Below are positions 1 through 7,659 of a stretch of 64,000 nucleotides of DNA, piece by piece. The DNA is taken from positions 62,001-126,000 of the forward strand of contig NZ_CAJTLL010000001.1 of the NCBI RefSeq assembly GCF_910577135.1, given 5' to 3'. The position numbers and the translations under genes were made by a program. The stretch comes from an uncultured Helicobacter sp. Its GTDB lineage: Bacteria; Campylobacterota; Campylobacteria; Campylobacterales; Helicobacteraceae. Position 1 is the stretch's first letter, and each line of letters begins with the position of its first letter. The notes beneath the pieces are model-generated. The model saw nothing but the letters and a program-made list of their open reading frames with translations, ran no database searches and had not been told where the DNA came from.

Positions 1-918
1 ATCGCGGAGTTTGTCGCTCACTTCGTCAATAGACGTTTTAGTCTTATTTCCTTGTTCGCTTCTGCACAACCCCGATTTTTCATCAAAAATACTTCGCCCT
101 TGCCGCGTTGTTAGATTCTGTGTGTTTATAGAATCCGCATGAGATTCTGCCCTACTTTCTTGCGTTCTAAGATTGGTGGTGGTGCTTTCGTAGCTTTTGG
201 CACTTTTCAAGGGTGAGCTAGACATAGAGTCTGCGATATCCCTTGAAAATGTGCCAACATCTGCGGAATGATTGCCCCAAGCTGAATGCCCTGAATCTCT
301 CACCCAATATCTTGCTTTTGAACTCACCTCCCTCAAATTAATCTCCGGATTAAAATTTGTCGCAAACGCATAGCCGTGGTCTCCTGCATTGCAATCAAGT
401 ATATCAATGCTATGAATCTCATCAAAATAATGCTTCTGCGCATAGGCACAAAAGATATTAGTTACGCCCGGGTCAAAGCCACTGCCTAAAAGCGCGTAAA
501 TCCCCGCTCTCTTGTAGCGGGTATCATACGCCCATTGCTCTTTGTATTCAAAATGTGCATTATCGGGGTGCTCATAGTTTGCAGTATCTAAATAATGCGT
601 TTTTGTCCTTAAGCACGCTTCCATAATGGCTAAATCCTGATAGGGCAGAGCGACATTCACCACCAAATAGGGCTTGTATTTTTCTATCAATGCCACTAGA
701 GTTTCTACGCTATCTGCATCAACAAAATCTACCTCGATTTCCCCCAAGCCCTTAGCCTTAATAGAATCCGCTATCGCCTGACATTTAGAAATCGTGCGTG
801 AGGCTAAAATAATGCGTGAAAATACATCTCTATTCATCGCCATTTTATGGGCTACCACACCACCTACACCACCTGCCCCAATTTGTAGCACTACCTTGCC
901 TACATTTCCTTTACCCAT
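1..918 (-). CDS. Saccharopine dehydrogenase family protein, probably carboxynorspermidine synthase (3' end beyond window)
   Basis: The frame is open from the ATG at 918 through the left edge (306 codons), so the C terminus is missing. The N terminus is a Rossmann fold with a GAGGVGG nucleotide-binding loop about 14 residues in. It continues with family blocks such as NVALPYQD, LGSGFDPGVT and DCNAGDHGYAFATNFNPEIN, which match the C. jejuni/Vibrio enzymes that reduce the Schiff base of aspartate semialdehyde and a diamine in the alternative spermidine pathway. After LREVSSKARYW (about nt 303 downward) the expected sequence is replaced by a Ser/Thr/Arg-rich low-complexity stretch of at least 100 residues, still in frame. 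Whether the catalytic C-terminal half resumes outside the window cannot be seen. It is divergent from lpxD. The family is confident; the exact substrate is inferred. Confidence 0.82.
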   Translation of the reverse strand, partial: MGKGNVGKVVLQIGAGGVGGVVAHKMAMNRDVFSRIILASRTISKCQAIADSIKAKGLGEIEVDFVDADSVETLVALIEKYKPYLVVNVALPYQDLAIMEACLRTKTHYLDTANYEHPDNAHFEYKEQWAYDTRYKRAGIYALLGSGFDPGVTNIFCAYAQKHYFDEIHSIDILDCNAGDHGYAFATNFNPEINLREVSSKARYWVRDSGHSAWGNHSADVGTFSRDIADSMSSSPLKSAKSYESTTTNLRTQESRAESHADSINTQNLTTRQGRSIFDEKSGLCRSEQGNKTKTSIDEVSDKLRD

Positions 919-1022
919 ACGCACTCCTTTAGTAACCATTCACATTATTGTAACATTTTATTCTATATCATCGCTGCATAATCCTTACACAAAAGGGGTA
1001 TTACGGATTCATAAATCAAATA

Positions 1023-1031
1023 TGCTATGAT
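1023..1031 (+). promoter_or_regulatory. Candidate extended -10 for lpxD
   Basis: TGCTATGAT is an extended -10-like sequence 28 bases before the lpxD start. The 140-base gap to the divergent gene must hold promoters for both directions. No clear -35 is visible, as is usual in this group. Confidence 0.4.
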
Positions 1032-1058
1032 TGAACATTTTATTTAAAAAGGCTGCTT

Positions 1059-2051
1059 ATGTTACTCTCCTGTGCTATTTCACAAGCTTTTGAGGGCTAT
1101 CTCACATTGCAAAATGCAATTACAAATGACTTTGAGCTAAGCGGTATCGCCCCTTTAGAATCTGCCTCATCTTCGCAAATAAGCTATATTGACCAAGATA
1201 AATATATCACTTCACTTGCAGATTCTAAGGCGGGGGCGGTGCTCATACGGCAAAATCTACTTGAAAAAATCCCTGCACATATACAGCCCTTAGTGGTAGA
1301 AAATCCTCATTTAGCTTTTGCACTGCTTTCAGCGCTATTTGCACAGCCCTGCTTCGCACTTGAGAGTTCTACACAAAATCAAATCGCAAAGAGTGTGCAA
1401 ATCGCCCCAAACGTACATATTGGAGAGAATGTGAGTATTGGTGAGGGCAGTGTGATTATGCCCGGGGTAGTGATTGGCGCGAATGTCCGCATTGGGGAAT
1501 CTTGCAAAATTTATCCAAATGTTGTTATCTACTGTGATAGTCTTATTGGCAATCGTGTGAATATCCACGCGGGGAGCGTGATAGGCTGTGATGGCTTTGG
1601 TTACGCGCATACAAATGATGGCAGACATATCAAAATCGAGCATAACGGACGTGTGGTGATAGAAGATGATGTGGAAATTGGGGCGAATAACACTATCGAT
1701 AGAGCTGTGTTTGGGGAAACACGCATTAAGCAAGGCGTAAAAATCGATAATCTCGTGCAAATCGGGCATAACTGCGTAGTGGGAGAACACAGCATTTTAG
1801 TTTCACAAGTGGGCTTGGCTGGCTCTACCACCACCGGACGCAATGTCGTTATGGGCGGACAAGCAGGGACAGGCGGACATATACATATCGGCGATTTCGT
1901 GCAAATAGCAGGACGTGGGGCCGTAGGTAAAAATCTCCCGCCACATACTAAATGGGGCGGACATCCGCTTATGGAGCTTGATGAGTGGATAAAATTCTTT
2001 GTCTCTTTACGCAGAATGGTAAAGAAAAGCCCTAAAATGAAGGAAAAATGA
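1059..2051 (+). CDS. lpxD: UDP-3-O-acylglucosamine N-acyltransferase (LpxD)
   Basis: LpxD transfers a 3-hydroxyacyl chain from acyl-ACP to the 2-amino group of UDP-3-O-acylglucosamine, the third step of lipid A synthesis, in the cytoplasm. The 330-residue length is typical. An N-terminal uridine-binding domain containing SGIAPLESA is followed by a left-handed beta helix of hexapeptide repeats (about residues 110-290, for example IGENVSIGEGSVIMPGVVIG). The catalytic-histidine block reads NLVQIGHNC, followed by GGQAGTGGH. The C terminus is helical and basic (FVSLRRMVKKSPK). The start is preceded by AAAGG and matches the family N terminus. The gene is alone in its direction and the next gene downstream is convergent. 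Confidence 0.95.
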   Translation: MLLSCAISQAFEGYLTLQNAITNDFELSGIAPLESASSSQISYIDQDKYITSLADSKAGAVLIRQNLLEKIPAHIQPLVVENPHLAFALLSALFAQPCFALESSTQNQIAKSVQIAPNVHIGENVSIGEGSVIMPGVVIGANVRIGESCKIYPNVVIYCDSLIGNRVNIHAGSVIGCDGFGYAHTNDGRHIKIEHNGRVVIEDDVEIGANNTIDRAVFGETRIKQGVKIDNLVQIGHNCVVGEHSILVSQVGLAGSTTTGRNVVMGGQAGTGGHIHIGDFVQIAGRGAVGKNLPPHTKWGGHPLMELDEWIKFFVSLRRMVKKSPKMKEK

Positions 2052-2142
2052 TATACCTTCAACATATCTTAACAAGACTCAAGCTACAAACTAGAGCTTT
2101 TTAGCCAAGATTCTATAAAAGTTTCCAAACAACCAGCAGAGA

Positions 2143-2164
2143 GTGAGAAGTATATCCTCAAGTG
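2143..2164 (+). repeat. Partial copy of the hairpin repeat family A
   Basis: GAAGTATATCCTCA here, in the lpxD-esterase gap, is nearly identical to the core of the element at 4249-4290 (read on the minus strand: GAAGTATATCCTCACTTG). The stem partner is less well kept in this copy. Confidence 0.45.
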
Positions 2165-2184
2165 GGAAAGATAAACACTAAAGC

Positions 2185-3057
2185 CTATCTACCCATAAAA
2201 GATTCTAATCCTAGCATAAAGGCACCAGGTATAGAGCCGCCGTGTGTCTTATTAGTAATTTCTACAAAGACTACATTTTTTGGGTTAATAGCGGCCTTTT
2301 GGTAGATTTTCACCACAGATTGAATGTCATATAAAGGCTTTTTTGCATTAGGGGTTTTGTGTTTATTTTGCCCCTCTTTCTCTAAACTTCCGCGCGTAAA
2401 AATGATATGTGATTTGAGGGGAGCATTCTTTGCGACAAGCGTTTTATAAGATTCTATAAATGCCCCATTCCCCCACCATAGCGATGGTGAAGCACAGACA
2501 TAATGTGTAAATGCCGCATTTACACTACTCATCGTATGTAGGACAAAAAGCCCTCCAAAAGAATGCCCAAAAAGCAGCTCTTTGCTAGGTGTGCCAAAAC
2601 GTTTGTGTATGGTAGGCTTTACTTGATGAATGAGAAAATCGAGGAATGTATCTATCCCGCCGCCTCCACTAAACTCATCTTGCAGGTGCTTATCAAGTAT
2701 AGGCGTGTAGTCATAAGTCCTTAGTTCCCTATCAAAAGCGAGTGTGCTATCGTGGGCAATGCTTACAATGATGGGTAATGCGTGGATAGAATCTGCGGCT
2801 TTATCTATCGCAATGGTATTAAGTAGCATAGGAAAAAATGCGTTTCCATCAAGTGTATAAAAAATGCTTGTGCTATCTATTTTTTGCTTAGGCTTAGCAA
2901 TGTAAATGGTATAGAATCTCCCTGCTTTATTTTGCATACGAAAAGATTCTATATGAAAAAGTGCCTTTGCTTCTTGTGTGATAGCAGGAATCTCCTGCGA
3001 GGGTGCGCCATAGGTAAAGATGCACAGAAATGATAAAAAAGCTATGATGTGCTTCAT
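2185..3057 (-). CDS. Periplasmic alpha/beta-hydrolase, siderophore-esterase-like
   Basis: This 290-residue protein has an N-terminal signal peptide (hydrophobic segment AFLSFLCIFTYG, cleavage likely near residue 18-20) and an esterase-D/IroE-type hydrolase fold (Pfam Esterase PF00756). The nucleophile elbow is GHSFGG, preceded by ELLF, and the likely catalytic histidine is in THGGSIPG near the C terminus. SPSLWWGNGAF is also typical of enterobactin/bacillibactin trilactone esterases. In Campylobacter a periplasmic trilactone esterase (Cee) processes ferric enterobactin; this gene could do the same, but substrate assignment is inference. An AAGGAT Shine-Dalgarno precedes the start. It is monocistronic as far as I can tell. 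A 10-bp inverted repeat lies upstream (3285-3340). Confidence 0.8.
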   Translation of the reverse strand: MKHIIAFLSFLCIFTYGAPSQEIPAITQEAKALFHIESFRMQNKAGRFYTIYIAKPKQKIDSTSIFYTLDGNAFFPMLLNTIAIDKAADSIHALPIIVSIAHDSTLAFDRELRTYDYTPILDKHLQDEFSGGGGIDTFLDFLIHQVKPTIHKRFGTPSKELLFGHSFGGLFVLHTMSSVNAAFTHYVCASPSLWWGNGAFIESYKTLVAKNAPLKSHIIFTRGSLEKEGQNKHKTPNAKKPLYDIQSVVKIYQKAAINPKNVVFVEITNKTHGGSIPGAFMLGLESFMGR

Positions 3058-3429
3058 TGTTTATCCTTGTTCAAATAAAGAATAATACATAAATTCACAG
3101 AAAATAACGACCAAATCCCGCAAGGGAATAGCAAAGGAAAATATTTATAGATACAGAATCTAATGGTGCATTCCACTATCATAAAGCATATATTAGAATG
3201 TTGTACTCTACCTTGAGCACGTTGTAAAATAATAAAACTTGCTCCTCTCTCATACGCAGTCCTTAAACTTTCCTCAAAAAGCCCAAAGCCGCACATTAAA
3301 GAGCTCTCTAGGAAATAGCAGTAAGTCTAAGTGCGGCTTTAGCAGTATAAATGCTTGAAGGTATTACACTGCAAAGGGAGAAATTAAGATAAAATAAGGG
3401 CTGAATTTACATTAATTAAAGGAGATTCT
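3058..3429. other. Gene-poor divergent intergenic region with inverted repeat
   Basis: Between the esterase and the PPOX gene I see no convincing gene. AAAGCCGCAC (3285-3294) and GTGCGGCTTT (3331-3340) form a perfect 10-bp inverted repeat with a 36-base loop. An 80-codon minus ORF (3054-3296) overlaps the esterase start by 4 bases but has no recognisable content. A string reading AAATCCCGCAAGGGAAT near 3113-3129 recurs in related form elsewhere in the window. Confidence 0.5.
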
Positions 3430-3837
3430 ATGACACTTGAAAATATTGTTACTTTTTTAGATACAAATGCTCCGGCGTTTTTAGCCACATTAGGCAATTG
3501 TGGTAATCCTCGTTTGCGTCCTTTCCAAAGCCCACTTTTATATGAGGATAAAATCTACTTTTGTACCTCAAATGCTAAAAATCTCTACAAACACATACAA
3601 GCCCATAGCGGGATAGAGATTTGCTCTTGTGCGGCAGATGGCACATTTTTACGACTAAGGGGAAATGCTGTGTTTGAAAATAATCTAGCGGTAAAACAAG
3701 CGATGTTTGCGAAATTTGAAAGCGTTAAGGCAAAATACACTACGCCTGCAAATCCCTCATTTGAAGTCTTTTATCTTGCAAATCTAAGTGCAAGAAAACA
3801 AGCCCTAAATGGCGACATAGAGATGTATAAGGCTTAG
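3430..3837 (+). CDS. Pyridoxamine 5'-phosphate oxidase family (PPOX) flavoprotein
   Basis: The protein is a single-domain split-barrel FMN-binding protein of 135 residues. The N terminus (PAFLATLGNCGNPRLRPF) and KIYFCTSNAKNLYKHIQ are characteristic of the PPOX family of small reductases and oxidases related to nitroimidazole resistance and F420/FMN proteins. A strong Shine-Dalgarno (AAAGGAGATTCT) sits directly before the ATG. The substrate cannot be deduced. It is convergent with the small ORF at 3860-3973. Confidence 0.8.
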   Translation: MTLENIVTFLDTNAPAFLATLGNCGNPRLRPFQSPLLYEDKIYFCTSNAKNLYKHIQAHSGIEICSCAADGTFLRLRGNAVFENNLAVKQAMFAKFESVKAKYTTPANPSFEVFYLANLSARKQALNGDIEMYKA

Positions 3838-3843
3838 AACCCC

Positions 3844-3860
3844 GCCCTGTTTGATGGGGC
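3844..3860 (+). terminator. Weak hairpin after the PPOX gene
   Basis: GCCC-TGTTTGATG-GGGC followed by a pyrimidine-rich stretch (TATTCTCCTTTTTCC) could end transcription of the PPOX gene. The stem is short, so this is tentative. Confidence 0.3.
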
Positions 3861-3973
3861 TATTCTCCTTTTTCCTCTTGTTTCTCTATCTGCGTGATGT
3901 TAAGCAAAATAAACTTATAGCATAGATAAATTACCACAACCCATACAATCAACATAAGAATAGAAGTGAGCAT
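3860..3973 (-). CDS. 37-residue single-pass membrane protein (small ORF)
   Basis: An ATG at 3973 is preceded at ideal distance by a perfect AAGGAGG Shine-Dalgarno. It opens 37 codons ending in TAG at 3860-3862. The product begins MLTSILMLIVWVVVIYLCYK, one clear transmembrane segment containing a Trp and a Tyr/Cys, followed by a short charged tail (IEKQEEKGE). This is the size and topology of small respiratory or transporter subunits such as CydX and CcoQ-like peptides. It lies on the same strand as cydAB but about 470 bases downstream of cydB, so it is not in a tight operon. Function unknown; the ribosome-binding site is the main evidence that it is real. Confidence 0.6.
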   Translation of the reverse strand: MLTSILMLIVWVVVIYLCYKFILLNITQIEKQEEKGE

Positions 3974-4248
3974 ATCGCCTCCTTAATATAAATTTATTCT
4001 TTTTTTTTGTATTGTATCACATTATAAGGTTTCCCCACTTTTTAACCCCTCCCGCTTCAAAGATATGCCTCTCGCCCCACATTTGCAAAATGAGTCTATT
4101 AAGTTTAGAATCTTTGTTCTATTTTCTTTTTGCATTAAGGGGGAGGGGCTTAAATATGCAAGTGTAGGCTGGTGCTAAAACACAAGCGCGAGGTCGCTCC
4201 CTCCCCTTATATCCTCCAACCCTACGACGCTTTAAAGAGATTAACACT

Positions 4249-4290
4249 TCGTGCGATTGATTTTATACAAGTGAGGATATACTTCACTTG
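4249..4290 (-). repeat. Hairpin repeat family A, copy 1
   Basis: On the minus strand the copy reads CAAGTGA-AGTATATCC-TCACTTG (a 7-bp stem), then TATAAAATCAATCGCACGA. The same layout recurs at 7584-7620 with a different stem sequence that still pairs. The next bases upstream on the plus strand, CCCTACGACGCTTTAAA, resemble a segment near 63588. Confidence 0.6.
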
Positions 4291-4378
4291 TGGGGAGAAC
4301 AAAGATTCTATACTTTAAAGAAACTCTCTTTGTCCTTACGGGATTTACTACGCTGTATGCAAGTGTGGATTCACTCCA

Positions 4379-4435
4379 AACGAGCAAGATTAAGCGATGA
4401 TAAAACCACAACAGCGTAGATTTATAAGCATAATA
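4379..4435 (+). repeat. Dispersed repeat family B, copy 1
   Basis: The copy starts AACGAGCAAGA and, 18 bases later, has ACAACAGCG, then CATAATAG further on. The copy at 30189-30235 has the same three blocks in the same order and nearly the same spacing. Confidence 0.55.
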
Positions 4436-4437
4436 GC

Positions 4438-5568
4438 TTAATACGTATGAGAATCTCCCTCTATCTCACTTTTAGTAATCTTCACCCTATCCATCTTATG
4501 CCACACATACACGATATAAGCCACCACAAAAGGCACTAGTAAGGACACATAGCCCATTACAGAGAGTGTGTAATAGCTCGAGGAAGCATTTTGTATAGTA
4601 AGGGAGCTTTGCAAATGCGCGATAGAAGGGTAAAATGCACTTTGTCCCAACCCCACGTTTAAAAGCACCGTCATACCCACAAACACACTACCTACAGCTA
4701 GAGGAAAAATGCCTCTTGTGCTGCCCCTAAAGACATTCATATAAATCCCTGCTAATACTGCTCCCACGCCCACAAACAATCCCACTATCAAATAAGGCAT
4801 ATCTAAAAAATTATGCAAATACACATAATCACGCAACTCCACTCTGCCATCTACCCCCACATAGAATCCACTTTTTAGGCAAATCCACACTAAAAATCCA
4901 AGTATGCAAGGCACAAAGGCGATACTCACTATGAGGATAGCTTTTCTAGCACGTTTAGCAATTTGCATATCATCAATATTATTTAAAAAATAACTCGCCC
5001 CTAGAATCTGACTTAAAAACACTAGAGCTAATCCTAATAAATAATTTCCCCCATTAAGCAGCGCCTCTAGTCCTCTGCTTGCCACACTCCACGCTACAAA
5101 GTTACGTTCATCAAGCACAAAATGAGCGCCGCTAAAAAATGTGCTTAATGCCACGCCGATGAAAAACACGCCAAAAACGCCATTAATCCACAAAAATACC
5201 TCATATACCCTTGAACCAAGCATATTTCCTGCTTTTTTACGATATTCATAGCTCACCGCCTGAATGATGAAGCAAAACAAAATCACAAGCCACACCCAAT
5301 ACGCCCCGCCAAAGCTTACGCTATAAAATAATGGAAACGCAGCGAAGCACACACCACCAAAAAGCACCAAAGTAGTGAATCCAAGCTCCCACTTGCGCCC
5401 CAAAGCATTAATAAGCATAGATTTTTCTAACTCATTTTTAGCGATAAAAGGCAAAAGGCTCTGTCCGCCCTGCACGAAAAACATAAACACAAGCAGCCCA
5501 CCAAGCACACTTACCACAATCCACCAATATACCTGCAATCCTGCCAAATCAAGTCCAAAAAACATCAC
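4438..5568 (-). CDS. cydB: Cytochrome bd ubiquinol oxidase subunit II
   Basis: This 376-residue polytopic membrane protein (about eight to nine hydrophobic helices) is the second subunit of the bd-type quinol oxidase, which reduces oxygen to water with high affinity at the inner membrane. It starts with the family-typical WWIVVSVLGG region and has the GGAYWVW segment. Its ATG overlaps the cydA stop by four bases, indicating translational coupling. Length matches family norms. It is the last gene of the DUF4492-cydA-cydB operon. Confidence 0.93.
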   Translation of the reverse strand: MMFFGLDLAGLQVYWWIVVSVLGGLLVFMFFVQGGQSLLPFIAKNELEKSMLINALGRKWELGFTTLVLFGGVCFAAFPLFYSVSFGGAYWVWLVILFCFIIQAVSYEYRKKAGNMLGSRVYEVFLWINGVFGVFFIGVALSTFFSGAHFVLDERNFVAWSVASRGLEALLNGGNYLLGLALVFLSQILGASYFLNNIDDMQIAKRARKAILIVSIAFVPCILGFLVWICLKSGFYVGVDGRVELRDYVYLHNFLDMPYLIVGLFVGVGAVLAGIYMNVFRGSTRGIFPLAVGSVFVGMTVLLNVGLGQSAFYPSIAHLQSSLTIQNASSSYYTLSVMGYVSLLVPFVVAYIVYVWHKMDRVKITKSEIEGDSHTY

Positions 5569-7139
5569 TTGCCCCCTTTTTGCACACTTTGCATTAAAGG
5601 CGTATGCTCTTCCTCAAAACCCTTTTTGATACTTCGCACCATAATGCTTATTTCCGCACAAAGCAGGGTAGTAAAGAGAATCGCAAAGATGAAAAAAGAT
5701 ATTTGCACATTCACGCTTGAGAGATTTGTAGCAGCAATCCCCACCGGAAGCAAATCCTGTATCGCCCAAGGCTGCCGCCCCACTTCTGCAACTATCCACC
5801 CCGCTTCAGCAGCGATATAACCAAAGGGAATTGCTATCACGCATAACCATAGAATCTTGCGGAATTGCACAATATTATTTGCCATTGCTAAATAAAGCAC
5901 CACGACAAAAAGCACAAAAAACGCGCTGCCTAAGGCTACCATTAAATGAAAACTATAAAAAGTCAAAGCAATGGGCGGTATCGCCTCTTGTGGTGCGTGC
6001 AAATACCCATAGCCAAAGTCCTTTATGTGCGTTTGTATCACTTCTTTGAGTGCATTCATCGCCTCTGTGTCATTCTGTGCCTTTGCTTCTTTATAGTCTT
6101 TGAACGCCTGCAGAGCAATTTTGCCATTTTGGATTCTAGAATCTATCCCTACAACACCCTTTTCCTCATTCCCATAGAGCAAATCCTCAATACCCGCTAC
6201 AAAGCTATCTGGGCTGCGATTGCCCAAGATAGAGAGGGCATAGGGTATAGTTATGTCAAACAAAAATACCTCTTTATCATCGCCGGGCTGTTTGCTAGGA
6301 TTTAAAATCCCAAAGGCAGTGATTCCCGCACGATGCTCTCCTTGATAAATACCCTCCATTGCGGCAAGTTTCATTGGTTGGTGTTGTGTTACCCGATAGG
6401 CGCTTTCATCACCGCTAAAAAATAAAAATATAGAGGTAATAAGTCCAAAACTCGCCCCTACCACAAGGCTTTTTTTCGCCTCGCTGATAAATCGCCCTTT
6501 TAATAGATAAAGCGCGGAAACACCCACGACAAAGAGCGCAGAAATGACATAGCCACTTGCCACCGTGTGGAGAAACTTTGGGATTGCCACAGGAGAGAGA
6601 GCCACCTCCCAAAAGCTACTCATCTCATTACGTGCACTATCGGGATTAAATATCGTGCCGATGGGATATTGCATCCAGCCATTTGCCACGAGTATCCAAA
6701 ACGCGCTGAGATTGCTCCCTAAGGCGACGAGCCAAGTAGAAAGCAAATGGAATCTTTTAGAGACTTTATCCCAGCCAAAAAACATAACCGCAAAGAATGT
6801 AGCCTCCAAGAAAAATGCCATAATACCTTCAACCGCTAAGGGTGCGCCAAAAATATCACCCACAAACCAGCTATAATTTGCCCAATTCGTGCCAAACTCA
6901 AATTCCATAATAATACCCGTAGCCACGCCAATGGCAAAATTAATCGCAAAAAGCGTTAGCCAAAAGCGCGTGATTTTACGCCATTGGGGATTATTGGTTT
7001 TGACATAAATGCTCTCCATAATCGCTATGACAAAAGAAAGCCCTAATGTCAAAGGCACAAACAAAAAATGATAAAGTGCAGTGAGGGCAAACTGCGCCCT
7101 GCTCCAATTCACGCTTGAAAGCTCATTTAGCATTTCCAT
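5565..7139 (-). CDS. cydA: Cytochrome bd ubiquinol oxidase subunit I
   Basis: CydA (524 residues) carries hemes b558, b595 and d and the quinol site. The N terminus RAQFALTALYHFLFVPLTLG holds the conserved axial histidine, GWDKVSKRFHLLSTW and HTVASGYV follow (second heme-ligand histidine), and VAEVGRQPWAI is the invariant GRQPW block. The Q-loop region is short, as in CioA-like or short-loop enzymes. AAGGAG precedes the start. The enzyme would give microaerobic and cyanide- or nitric-oxide-tolerant respiration alongside a cbb3 oxidase, which the ccoS gene at 39 kb implies is also present. Confidence 0.96.
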   Translation of the reverse strand: MEMLNELSSVNWSRAQFALTALYHFLFVPLTLGLSFVIAIMESIYVKTNNPQWRKITRFWLTLFAINFAIGVATGIIMEFEFGTNWANYSWFVGDIFGAPLAVEGIMAFFLEATFFAVMFFGWDKVSKRFHLLSTWLVALGSNLSAFWILVANGWMQYPIGTIFNPDSARNEMSSFWEVALSPVAIPKFLHTVASGYVISALFVVGVSALYLLKGRFISEAKKSLVVGASFGLITSIFLFFSGDESAYRVTQHQPMKLAAMEGIYQGEHRAGITAFGILNPSKQPGDDKEVFLFDITIPYALSILGNRSPDSFVAGIEDLLYGNEEKGVVGIDSRIQNGKIALQAFKDYKEAKAQNDTEAMNALKEVIQTHIKDFGYGYLHAPQEAIPPIALTFYSFHLMVALGSAFFVLFVVVLYLAMANNIVQFRKILWLCVIAIPFGYIAAEAGWIVAEVGRQPWAIQDLLPVGIAATNLSSVNVQISFFIFAILFTTLLCAEISIMVRSIKKGFEEEHTPLMQSVQKGGK

Positions 7140-7148
7140 AGCATCTCC

Positions 7149-7361
7149 TTAGTGTTTTTGGGCGGTGAGATTGTCTATCACAAATGCGCTTTTGTTTTCA
7201 TTGCTGCCTAGTGTTGAGAGACTATTATCATAGATACATATTTTTAGTATCACAAAAATAACAAGAATCTTTATAATGATAATTTTCCATAATGTTTTAC
7301 CAAGTGTCAAATGTTTAAATCCATCAATATATAACATAGCCATTTTCTTCACAAATCTCAC
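7149..7361 (-). CDS. DUF4492 small membrane protein, first gene of the cyd operon
   Basis: The sequence MAMLYIDGFKHLTLGKTLW followed by a hydrophobic helix (KIIIIKILVIFVILK) matches the DUF4492 family, small proteins found next to cydA in epsilonproteobacteria and Bacteroidetes. The longest ORF reaches 7409, but the GTG at 7361 has an AAAAGGT Shine-Dalgarno at the right distance and gives 70 residues, the usual family length. I therefore chose that start. It lies nine bases upstream of cydA and is probably an accessory or assembly factor of the oxidase; its exact role is unknown. Confidence 0.75.
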   Translation of the reverse strand: MRFVKKMAMLYIDGFKHLTLGKTLWKIIIIKILVIFVILKICIYDNSLSTLGSNENKSAFVIDNLTAQKH

Positions 7362-7527
7362 GCAAATACCTTTTAAATTATCACATAACAAAGCGCAGGA
7401 TTTTAACAAATTTCATACATTTTATGGCATCAATTTGCCACTTTTTTGCAACAAAATCGCCCTATTTTGAGCGATAATGATAATTTTATTTTACTTTTTG
7501 TGTTTTGATGTAAAATTACACTTTCTT

Positions 7528-7533
7528 TATAAT
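7528..7533 (+). promoter_or_regulatory. Candidate -10 for the dynamin-like operon
   Basis: A TATAAT sits in a very AT-rich stretch about 127 bases before the first dynamin-like gene. Transcription from here would place repeat A copy 2 (7584-7620) in the 5' untranslated leader. Confidence 0.4.
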
Positions 7534-7583
7534 GTGAAATGTAAAATCATTAGATTTAAACTAAAAAGTCTTTATTCTCTCCG

Positions 7584-7620
7584 CAAGTGAGGAATACCCC
7601 GCTTGTATAAAATCGCACGA
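7584..7620 (+). repeat. Hairpin repeat family A, copy 2
   Basis: CAAGTGAGG-AATAC-CCCGCTTG forms an imperfect hairpin and is followed by TATAAAATCGCACGA, matching copy 1 at 4249-4290. It lies 40 bases before the dynamin-like gene start, so it could be transcribed as leader RNA. Confidence 0.6.
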
Positions 7621-7659
7621 TAATGCAAACCTCATTAAAGTGTAGCAGAAGGATAAGTA

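Larger units (their letters stand above)
3974..4437. other. Gene-free region with dispersed repeats downstream of cydB
   Basis: I find no credible ORF in these 464 bases. The region holds a T9 run at about 3990, an imperfect long-range inverted pair (TTAACCCCTCCC near 4043 and GGGAGGGGCTTAA near 4140), a copy of repeat family A (4249-4290), and a copy of repeat family B (4379-4435) whose outer ends CTACGCTGT and ACAGCGTAG are complementary. It looks like accumulated repeat debris rather than a decayed gene. Confidence 0.6.

Noticed and set aside
794..1030. 78-codon plus ORF at the left end
   Set aside because: It is antisense to the saccharopine-dehydrogenase-like gene and its residues mirror that gene; no independent signal.
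1335..2065. Two long minus-strand ORFs inside lpxD
   Set aside because: The lpxD frame on the other strand has full family motifs; the antisense frames have no recognisable content.
3054..3296. 80-codon minus ORF overlapping the esterase start by four bases
   Set aside because: The overlap hinted at coupling, but there is no Shine-Dalgarno of note, no motif, and its first codons lie in the inverted repeat; left as unproven.
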